The translations under genes were made by a program, and so were the position numbers. This document shows, in pieces, positions 1 through 6,310 of a DNA stretch of 8,361 bases. The stretch covers positions 1 to 8,361 of the forward strand of contig JAUVJW010000064.1 in assembly GCA_030596465.1 (NCBI GenBank). Reading direction: 5' to 3'. The notes beneath the pieces were generated by a model, which did not search any database, had not been told where the DNA came from, and was given only the letters and a program-made list of their open reading frames with translations. Each line of letters opens with the position of its first letter. The first letter of the stretch is position 1. The DNA comes from Candidatus Fermentibacteraceae bacterium (GTDB lineage Bacteria > Fermentibacterota > Fermentibacteria > Fermentibacterales > JCC-6).

Positions 1-1
1 A

Positions 2-1846
2 ATGGTTACAGTAAGGCGGCAGATCAAAACAGATAATCTGTACGACCTTGCGCTCGCCAAGCTCCATGACGGAGATCCTGTTGCCGCTGTTAAGAATGCA
101 AGGGCAATTTTCATAATCTGGCCGGGGGCAACCGTTCTGTCTGATCTTCTTGATAAGCTTGAGGAGTTCAAACCCGCAGACGAAAGTGAGCCAATTGAGG
201 AAATTGAGGAAATTGAGGAAATTGAAGAACTTGAGGATATCGAGCTTGAAGATGTTGTTGAAGTTGAAGAAATTATAACCAAGGTTCCCGAGAAAGAAAA
301 AACATCCCCGGCAGACGCGGCAATAATTTCCATTCGGGGAAAGATATCGCGAAGTGATTTTGCCAGTGCTCTTATAGAGGCAAAGGAAGCTGGGAAAAAC
401 CATCCAGAGAACCCTACCATAAAAGAACTTGAGGACAGGCTTGAAAAGCTTTCAGGAAAGAAAAAACCGCCGGTTGCTCCGGTTTCCTCTGTTACGAAGA
501 CTGATGAATCGAAAGAAAAACCGGAGAAGAAGAAGCCGGTGGCACTTATTGCCGCCGTTTTTGTCGCGATAGTTCTGATTGTTGTGTTTGTTGTTGTTAA
601 GCCATTTGGCGGTGGTGAAGAGCCTGAAATCGTAATCGGGGAAATGGATGTATTTCAGCCCTACAGTGTATCTTACTCAGTTGACGGTGTTGAAACCTAC
701 TCAGTAACAGTTGATGGTCAGGCTGTTGCTGTTCTACCTGACGGATCCTTCCTTGTTGAGGGAGATTCTGAGGGGCTTCGAGTTATAGAGATACGCTCTT
801 CGGGTTTCGAGACCTACAGCGAAGAACTGATTTTCGAGAGCGGTGAAGACTCATCTCTCTCCATTATCCTTGATTCAGTTGGAACCAGTACCGTTCATGT
901 TGTCATGCGGGCCGACGGATCCGACGAAGGTGAAGTTGTCTGGCTTGTTGACGGCGAGGAGGTTGAGAGTTCAATTGATCTTCTTACCGGTATACATGTT
1001 TTCCAGGCAGTTCAGGAAGGTTTCAATTCCAATCCCGAATCAATCTTCGTGGACTATTCCGCAGAAGATATTCAGATCTCTCTTGCCCTGCTTTCTCAGG
1101 AAGAGTCCCAGATAACACTGGCTCTTGCCGGTGATGTTCCAGGCTCTGCCGTATTTTTCATTGATGGCAACAGGGTTGGTTCGGGCGTCCGGCGAGTCAG
1201 CGAAGTTCTTCCATTCGGCCAGCATTCACTGCAGGTGGAAGTTGAAAACTATGAAAGCTGGACAAGAACTATTACACTGGATGCCGGTGGATACAGCGCA
1301 ACGGTAGCTCCAGTTGCAATAAGCACTACGGGAAGGCTGCTCATAGCGCCTGAGCCATGGGCTAATGTTTCAATTGACGGTGCCAGTGTGGGGCAGACCC
1401 CCATGGCGCCCATTGAGCTTGAAGAGGGTTCGCATACTGTATTGCTTACTAATCCCGATTATGAAGATCAGACAAGCACTGTTACCATCACAGCAGGCGA
1501 AGATGCCAGTATACGGTATACCGCCTCAGAGGCTCAGCCGGTTCAGCCGGAGGAGATAGAAGAGGAACAACCGGTTATACCTCCTTTCCCGATTTCACAG
1601 GTCGGGCCTCAGGTACCGGGTCTTGCCAGGGATATGGGTGATGTTCATGGGTATGTCACACTGGATGTTCTGGTTGGAACCGATGGCAGTGTTAAGGGCG
1701 TCACTGTTGTAAACGATGAACTGGGACTTGGGTGTGGAGCCGCAGCCGAAGCTGCTGTGAGCCAGTGGATGTTTAACCCGGCTTCACAGGGCGGAGTTCC
1801 TGTTGAGATAACAACACGGGTTCAGGTTCGCTTTGATATAGAGTAG
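2..1846 (+). CDS. Membrane-anchored PEGA-repeat protein with TPR-like N-terminus and TonB-like C-terminal domain
   Basis: Only one base precedes the first ATG, so the true start may lie upstream; the 614 residues seen may be a 5'-truncated protein. Order of parts: a TPR-like helical segment (about 10-52); a very acidic linker (about 60-100) built on an Ile-Glu-Glu repeat; a second TPR-like segment (about 102-150); a Lys/Pro-rich stretch; and one transmembrane helix (180-199). The lysines just before the helix suggest the N-terminus is cytoplasmic. Four beta modules follow: two divergent ones (about 220-290 and 294-365), one PEGA-like (370-430) and one canonical PEGA (444-505, with the IDG, VGQTP and EEGSH signatures). 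The end (about 525-614) resembles the TonB C-terminal domain: GYVTLDVLV, the DGSVKGVTV turn, an alanine-rich helix leading to WMFNP, then GVPVEITTRVQVRFDI. PEGA and TonB_C domains usually act at the cell surface or periplasm; a periplasm-spanning structural or sensing role is inference. The stop lies 3 bp before the hsp20 start. Confidence 0.8.
   Translation: MVTVRRQIKTDNLYDLALAKLHDGDPVAAVKNARAIFIIWPGATVLSDLLDKLEEFKPADESEPIEEIEEIEEIEELEDIELEDVVEVEEIITKVPEKEKTSPADAAIISIRGKISRSDFASALIEAKEAGKNHPENPTIKELEDRLEKLSGKKKPPVAPVSSVTKTDESKEKPEKKKPVALIAAVFVAIVLIVVFVVVKPFGGGEEPEIVIGEMDVFQPYSVSYSVDGVETYSVTVDGQAVAVLPDGSFLVEGDSEGLRVIEIRSSGFETYSEELIFESGEDSSLSIILDSVGTSTVHVVMRADGSDEGEVVWLVDGEEVESSIDLLTGIHVFQAVQEGFNSNPESIFVDYSAEDIQISLALLSQEESQITLALAGDVPGSAVFFIDGNRVGSGVRRVSEVLPFGQHSLQVEVENYESWTRTITLDAGGYSATVAPVAISTTGRLLIAPEPWANVSIDGASVGQTPMAPIELEEGSHTVLLTNPDYEDQTSTVTITAGEDASIRYTASEAQPVQPEEIEEEQPVIPPFPISQVGPQVPGLARDMGDVHGYVTLDVLVGTDGSVKGVTVVNDELGLGCGAAAEAAVSQWMFNPASQGGVPVEITTRVQVRFDIE
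194..229 (+). repeat. 9-bp tandem repeat encoding Ile-Glu-Glu
   Basis: Three perfect copies of ATTGAGGAA (194-202, 203-211, 212-220) are followed by a one-mismatch copy, ATTGAAGAA (221-229). The pattern then degenerates through CTTGAGGAT into further Glu/Ile/Leu/Val codons to about 275. It encodes the acidic linker between the two TPR-like segments of the PEGA-TonB protein. Because the unit is a multiple of three, copy-number changes would lengthen or shorten the linker without a frameshift. Confidence 0.85.
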
Positions 1847-1849
1847 ACA

Positions 1850-2203
1850 ATGTACAGAAATACAGACAACTGGATTCTCCATGCAGATGTATACGGGTTG
1901 GCCAATGGTTATGAAATCTTTGTGGAAATGCCGGGGGTTCATCGGGAAGATATAGAGCTGGAGGTTACTCCCCTTGCCGTGAAAATATGGGGAGTGAGAA
2001 AAATGCCCTGCCGGGCTACAACAGCGCTTGCTATAGAAATTCAGACAGGCAGGTTTCAAAGAGAAATCCACCTTCCGTACAGAGTGGATACAACAAGTGT
2101 TTTCGCTGAGCTGAAGCTGGGTGTTCTTTACATAAAGCTTGTAAGACAAAAGCCGGTGAGGGTTGTAGTGCCTGTGCAGTCTGAAGGAAATGATAATATA
2201 TGA
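1850..2203 (+). CDS. hsp20: Small heat shock protein, Hsp20/alpha-crystallin family
   Basis: A 117-residue protein that is almost entirely an alpha-crystallin domain. Diagnostic features are the PGV..EDIELEV strand near residues 28-39, the G-R-F-Q-R-E..LP segment at 67-76 (family: G.F.R...LP), and A-E-L-K-L-G-V-L at 86-93 (family: A....GVL). The N-terminal arm is only about ten residues, shorter than in most sHsps. The C-terminal tail carries VVVPV, which could serve as the I/V-x-I/V motif that links oligomers. The family binds unfolding proteins without ATP and holds them for refolding or degradation. No strong Shine-Dalgarno precedes the ATG; the upstream stop is 3 bp away, so translational coupling is likely. 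Its end overlaps lon, suggesting substrates are held for, or competed with, the protease (inference). The symbol is a family label, not an orthologue assignment. Confidence 0.9.
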   Translation: MYRNTDNWILHADVYGLANGYEIFVEMPGVHREDIELEVTPLAVKIWGVRKMPCRATTALAIEIQTGRFQREIHLPYRVDTTSVFAELKLGVLYIKLVRQKPVRVVVPVQSEGNDNI

Positions 2204-4494
2204 TAAAAGGTGGGGATATTCCCGAAATCATACCGATTCATTTGTTTAATCAGGGCATTCTTATGCCCTATACGATTTTGCCTCTCACTGTAACCGATCC
2301 GGATATGATTTCAATGATTAATCATGCAGTAAACGGTGACAAAATCATCGGAGTGGTCGCTGAGTCTCCTGCCGGTGTCAGGTACTCCGTTGGCACAGCG
2401 GCAGGAATAATGAAGTTGTATCGATTTCCCGGAGATGTGGTCAGGGTAACCCTGAAGGGCTTGTACAGATTCAAGATCATTGAGGATATGGAAATTGATA
2501 ATGTGGCCAGTGCCAGAGTAGAGAGACTCAGTACTATTTACCCGGATGATGTTGATGAGCTTGAGGCCTGGCGCAGATCAATCGAAGTACAGTTACGGAA
2601 GATAATGGAACTTACTCCGGGTATACCGGACGAGCTTCAGCTTATTACACTTCTCCGTGACCCGGAGAGACTGGGATTTGTCGCCGCCAGTGGTCTTGAG
2701 GCTCCTGTATTCAGGAAGCAGACTTTTCTTGAGGAAGACAGTATTATTCTCAGGTTTCGATTACTCAGATCCATGATGAACTATGAAATACAGAGGCTGA
2801 AACTTCGCGAGCACATTGAAGGCCAGGTTCGGATGGAAATGGAACAGGATCAGAAAGAATACTACCTGAAAGAAAAAATGAAGGTGATTCAGAAGGAACT
2901 TGGTGGATCATCAATTAATCCTGATGTTGTGGAACTTTCTGAAAAGCTGGCTAAGAAAGAGTTGCCCAAATCCGCCGCAGATGCGGCTGAAGAAGAACTG
3001 AAACGACTTTCCAAGCTTCATCCAGGTTCTCCTGAGGCCGGTGTGGCCAGAAATTACATAGAGTGGATTCTGCAGTTGCCGTGGCTGGATAGAACAGAGG
3101 ATCGTCTTGATATCGATGAGGCGGAAAGAATTCTTAACGAGGATCATTACGATCTCAAGGATGTCAAAGAGAGAGTTCTTGAGTTTCTTGCGGTAAGAAA
3201 GCTTAATCCCACGGGTAAGGCACCCATTATCTGTTTTGTCGGACCTCCCGGTGTGGGCAAAACCAGCATGGGCAGATCCATAGCCAGGGCTCTTGGAAGG
3301 AAGTTTATCAGATTGAGCCTCGGAGGAGTTCACGACGAGGCGGAAATCAGGGGTCACAGAAAGACCTACATTGGAGCTATGCCGGGAAGGATAATCCAGG
3401 GTCTTAAGGAGGCTGGAACATCCAATCCTGTGTTCATGCTGGATGAGATAGACAAGATAGGAAGAGATTTCAGAGGTGATCCCACCTCAGCTCTGCTGGA
3501 AGTGCTTGATCCCGAGCAGAATTTCTCATTCAGAGACAACTACTTGAATACGCCCTTTGATCTCAGTTATGTCAAATTTATAACCACGGCAAATACACTG
3601 GATACAATTCCCGGACCTCTGCGGGATCGAATGGAAATCATTCGTATTCCGGGATACACAGAAGATGACAAGTACGAAATTGCCCGGAGATATCTGGTGA
3701 AAAGACAGGTTGTGAGAACCGGTCTTTCCGGAAAACTGATAAGATTCAAAGAGGGTGGTCTTCGCAGTATTGTAAAGCGATATACCCGGGAAGCAGGAGT
3801 AAGAGAGCTTGAGCGTTCCATAGGCGCCATCTGTCGAAAGCACGCGGTAAAAGTGGCTGGCGGTAATCAGAAAATGGTAACTATTGCAGAAAAAAGCGTT
3901 CCTGATTACCTGGGTTCATGGAAGTTTACCAGAGAAACAAGTCTACCCAAACCGGCAATCGGGGTTGCCACCGGTCTTGCCTGGACAGCAGTGGGAGGCG
4001 AGATACTTATGATAGAAACACTTCTCCTTCCGGGTAAAGGTAAACTTATTCTGACAGGTCAGCTTGGCGATATTATGAAGGAATCCGCTCAGGCTGCTTT
4101 GAGCTGGATAAGAGCAAGCAGGAGAGATCTGCGCAATAATCCTTCTGAATTTGATATACACATTCATGTACCGGCGGGAGCTACACCAAAAGATGGTCCC
4201 TCTGCCGGGGTGGCGATAACCGCCTCAATTCTCAGTGCTCTGTGCGAAAAGCCAATTCAGAATCGAATTGCCGTTACGGGAGAGATAACTCTTCGTGGAA
4301 CAGTACTTCCCGTTGGAGGTATTAAGGAAAAGGTTCTCGGAGCTCTTTCCGCTGGAATTAAGAGAATTCTGCTTCCGGTGGAGAATATGAGGGATCTTGA
4401 AGATGTGCCCGAAGCTCAGAGAAAGGCAATGCAATTTGTACCCATTTCAGAAATTGCTCAGGCAATGGAGCACTTAATCATTTGGGGTGAATAG
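2200..4494 (+). CDS. lon: ATP-dependent Lon protease (endopeptidase La)
   Basis: A complete 764-residue LonA-type protease, close to the 784 of E. coli Lon. It degrades misfolded and regulatory proteins in the cytoplasm as an ATP-driven hexamer. The N-terminal substrate-binding domain (about 9-205) is divergent: the usual PLR near the start is replaced by HLF. A charged helical region leads to the AAA+ module: Walker A GPPGVGKT (348-355), Walker B VFMLDEID (411-418), arginine finger R477 in LRDRMEII, and sensor-2 R535 in TREAGVRELER. The protease domain carries the GLAWTAVGG signature (592-600), catalytic S668 in PKDGPSAGV and catalytic K711 in GGIKEKVLGA. The S-to-K spacing of 43 and the R-to-R spacing of 58 match my recollection of E. 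coli Lon (S679/K722, R484/R542). The ATG overlaps the hsp20 stop in an ATGA arrangement, with AAGGA at 2184-2188 as a possible ribosome-binding site. All catalytic residues are intact, so it should be active. Confidence 0.98.
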   Translation: MIKGGDIPEIIPIHLFNQGILMPYTILPLTVTDPDMISMINHAVNGDKIIGVVAESPAGVRYSVGTAAGIMKLYRFPGDVVRVTLKGLYRFKIIEDMEIDNVASARVERLSTIYPDDVDELEAWRRSIEVQLRKIMELTPGIPDELQLITLLRDPERLGFVAASGLEAPVFRKQTFLEEDSIILRFRLLRSMMNYEIQRLKLREHIEGQVRMEMEQDQKEYYLKEKMKVIQKELGGSSINPDVVELSEKLAKKELPKSAADAAEEELKRLSKLHPGSPEAGVARNYIEWILQLPWLDRTEDRLDIDEAERILNEDHYDLKDVKERVLEFLAVRKLNPTGKAPIICFVGPPGVGKTSMGRSIARALGRKFIRLSLGGVHDEAEIRGHRKTYIGAMPGRIIQGLKEAGTSNPVFMLDEIDKIGRDFRGDPTSALLEVLDPEQNFSFRDNYLNTPFDLSYVKFITTANTLDTIPGPLRDRMEIIRIPGYTEDDKYEIARRYLVKRQVVRTGLSGKLIRFKEGGLRSIVKRYTREAGVRELERSIGAICRKHAVKVAGGNQKMVTIAEKSVPDYLGSWKFTRETSLPKPAIGVATGLAWTAVGGEILMIETLLLPGKGKLILTGQLGDIMKESAQAALSWIRASRRDLRNNPSEFDIHIHVPAGATPKDGPSAGVAITASILSALCEKPIQNRIAVTGEITLRGTVLPVGGIKEKVLGALSAGIKRILLPVENMRDLEDVPEAQRKAMQFVPISEIAQAMEHLIIWGE

Positions 4495-5200
4495 CTTGAC
4501 AAATTCAATTCTAACTGGAATCGCGATTCTTCTCATTTCTGTCGCGTGTGGTAACAAACCTGTTGATATTCTAGTGGCCGCGGATGGAACAATTATTACA
4601 GGGGATCTCCAGACTATTGGATCCGGGGAAGCTGTTTTCTCCGCGAGAGTGGTTGATATACCGGATCAGGGACGCATCTGGTGTCTTGACGGAAGCACTT
4701 TTGCCGGTGAGATAACGGCCTCCGGCGGGGTTTTCAGATCAGGTTCCTTTTCTGTTCCCGAAGATTCTGTTTACCTGGTTGTCTGGGGAAACACAGATAT
4801 CCATCAGGAAACATTTACTGTTGATGCTGCATTGGGATGGCAGAATACCGGGATTGAACTGATTCAGGGAGAGATGCTTTCTCTTCACAGCACGGGATTA
4901 GTTGCTACAGAAACAGGCACTGCCACTCCCCGGGGGCAGGAAAAATTCTCTTCCTCAGTCTCGCTGGTTCCCGGCGCAACCTCGGGTCAGCTTGTCTTCA
5001 AGGTGGGAGAAAGTGGTCAGCCGGTAGCAGCCGGTGACACCTGGATTGGAGAATCACCAGGCGACGGTACTCTGATGCTTGCGGTTAATGTGCCTCTGGA
5101 AGGCAGTTTATGCTCTAGAGGTGTTTATACGGTAACAGCATACGCCGGCACCACAGGCAGCCAGCCGGGCACAGTTGCATTTTATCCGGCAGGCAGGTAA
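4487..5200 (+). CDS. Probable exported/lipoprotein-like protein with a LecA (PA-IL)-like C-terminal domain
   Basis: A 237-residue protein. The GTG start overlaps the lon stop by 8 bp; a TTG at 4496, 7 bp after GGGGTG, is an alternative. A hydrophobic leader ends in ISVAC (Cys21), which fits a loose lipobox, but the leader has no Lys or Arg, so lipidation is uncertain. Residues 25-105 hold two related beta stretches (DGTIITGDL...SGEAVF and DGSTFAGEI...SGGVF) of unknown function. Residues about 110-232 resemble the roughly 121-residue galactophilic lectin LecA: GW..TGIEL..GE, then GQLVFKVGESGQPVAAGDTW, then DGTLMLAVNVP and GVYTVTAYAG. The positions matching LecA's calcium ligands D100, N107 and N108 are Val202, Cys209 and Ser210, so calcium-dependent galactose binding seems unlikely. 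The fold match was made by eye, from memory of LecA. It is likely an envelope protein; substrate unknown. Confidence 0.72.
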   Translation: MNSLTNSILTGIAILLISVACGNKPVDILVAADGTIITGDLQTIGSGEAVFSARVVDIPDQGRIWCLDGSTFAGEITASGGVFRSGSFSVPEDSVYLVVWGNTDIHQETFTVDAALGWQNTGIELIQGEMLSLHSTGLVATETGTATPRGQEKFSSSVSLVPGATSGQLVFKVGESGQPVAAGDTWIGESPGDGTLMLAVNVPLEGSLCSRGVYTVTAYAGTTGSQPGTVAFYPAGR

Positions 5201-5210
5201 AATCAACAGG

Positions 5211-5240
5211 TTGACTTACCCATGGTTCTTAGTTTAGAAT
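5211..5240 (+). promoter_or_regulatory. Sigma-70-type promoter for the LysM-xer operon
   Basis: TTGACT (5211-5216) matches the -35 consensus at five of six positions. TAGAAT (5235-5240) matches the -10 consensus at five of six, with an 18-bp spacer. It starts 11 bp after the stop of the previous gene, in the only substantial gap in the window. Predicted transcription would begin near 5247, leaving a leader of about 50 nt before the LysM ATG. No operator-like inverted repeat is evident around it. I also see no terminator between the preceding stop and this promoter, so read-through from the lon block is possible. Confidence 0.65.
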
Positions 5241-5283
5241 TTATGAAGTTATGATATTGGAGAATGCGCTAATATTAATTGCT

Positions 5284-5291
5284 GGAGGTGA
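5284..5291 (+). promoter_or_regulatory. Strong ribosome-binding site fixing the LysM protein start
   Basis: GGAGGTGA is a near-perfect anti-16S match. The GGAGG core ends 7 nt before the ATG at 5296. The same frame is open upstream to an ATG at 5251, but that codon lacks such a site and would place 15 extra residues before a well-formed signal peptide. The start at 5296 is therefore preferred. Confidence 0.85.
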
Positions 5292-5295
5292 GCCG

Positions 5296-6300
5296 ATGAA
5301 GTATGCTACTCTTTTGTTTGCATTGCTTGCAACTGCATCAGTTGCAAGTGAGTATGTTGTTGGTTATGGTGATACTCTCTCTGATATTTCTCTGCATTAT
5401 TACGGCACCTGGGAAAAATGGGTTGATATTCTTGAAGCCAATCCTGAACTGCAGGGCGCTGAATATCTGGTTCCTGGAATGGTACTTGAAATTCCCAATG
5501 TTACAGGAGTAACTTCAGCATCCGGTTCAAGCAGATATGTTACCGAAATACCTGCCGGAGCAGTTCTGATCAGATCCAGCGAACCCGTTATTTCTCGAAT
5601 TCAAAGAGAATCAGCTGGATTTGTCAGTTACTCTCATCTGAATCCTGAAGGGTATGTTCTTGCTACAAACGCGGAGGAAGAAGGCGTTTACAGACACATA
5701 ACCGCTCTTCCAGGTGATTTGCTGGAGCTTGATTTCGGTGCGAATCAGGGAGTTGAGGTTGGAAGAGTTTATCATGTCCTTCGCCAGTGTGAGGAAGTAG
5801 AAGATCCCGATACAGGAACCAGAGGACATATCATCAGAGTTGCCGGGGTTTGTCAGGTGGAGAGTATTACGCCTTCCACATCAATTGCCAAAGTGCAGCA
5901 CGGCTATCTCCCCATTCTGGAAGGTGACATGCTCATGCCTTACCAGGCAGCGGGCGATATTTGTATTCAGAATGAGCCTGGAGTTGATCGAGGGCTGATC
6001 TGGGTACTCGGTTTTAGAGATCCCGATAGAGATTGCGCTTTTACCTATGATGTTATTTACCTCAGTGCCGGAAGTTCTCAAGGTATCAGCCCCGGGGATG
6101 TATTTACCGCTTACTCGGCCAGTGAGCAGGTCAGAGATGTTAGTGATCAGCTGGTATACACAGCGGAAATTCCCATTTCTGATGTCGTGGTTCTTACCAC
6201 TGAGGCAAGAAGTTGCGCTGCTCTGATAGTGAGCACAAGAACCGCTGATCTGATTGAGTTGGGAGACAAGCTGTATCTCAGTCGAAGTCAGGTTGATTGA
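5296..6300 (+). CDS. Secreted LysM-domain protein with duplicated C-terminal beta module
   Basis: A 334-residue protein. Residues 1-18 form a typical signal peptide (Lys2, hydrophobic core, cleavage after SVAS). Residues about 20-67 are a LysM domain (YVVGYGDTLSDIS, YG.WEKW..I...NP, LVPGMVLEIPN), which binds the glycan of peptidoglycan and would hold the protein in the cell wall or periplasm. After a linker, two similar modules follow (about 135-216 and 249-334). Each reads roughly as hydrophobic strand, GxxQGV/I, xxGxVF/Y, an Asp-containing turn, a hydrophobic strand, a serine/alanine strand, and a closing GD.L. The pattern recalls the C-terminal domain of FlgT-type and other LysM-linked envelope proteins, but I cannot assign it firmly. 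No catalytic motif is visible, so a scaffold or adaptor role is more likely than a hydrolase. First gene after its own promoter; the next gene starts 10 bp downstream. Confidence 0.85.
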   Translation: MKYATLLFALLATASVASEYVVGYGDTLSDISLHYYGTWEKWVDILEANPELQGAEYLVPGMVLEIPNVTGVTSASGSSRYVTEIPAGAVLIRSSEPVISRIQRESAGFVSYSHLNPEGYVLATNAEEEGVYRHITALPGDLLELDFGANQGVEVGRVYHVLRQCEEVEDPDTGTRGHIIRVAGVCQVESITPSTSIAKVQHGYLPILEGDMLMPYQAAGDICIQNEPGVDRGLIWVLGFRDPDRDCAFTYDVIYLSAGSSQGISPGDVFTAYSASEQVRDVSDQLVYTAEIPISDVVVLTTEARSCAALIVSTRTADLIELGDKLYLSRSQVD

Positions 6301-6310
6301 GGCACCTGAA

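Noticed and set aside
1784..2149. Minus-strand open frame of 121 codons over hsp20
   Set aside because: The opposite strand carries a clear alpha-crystallin domain. This frame has no supporting motif.
2911..3357. Minus-strand open frame of 148 codons within lon
   Set aside because: It lies wholly inside the AAA+ region of lon, whose motifs are conserved on the plus strand.
5201..5295. Intrinsic terminator or riboswitch in the main intergenic gap
   Set aside because: I found no stable GC-rich hairpin followed by a T-run and no conserved aptamer elements. The gap is explained by a promoter and a ribosome-binding site.
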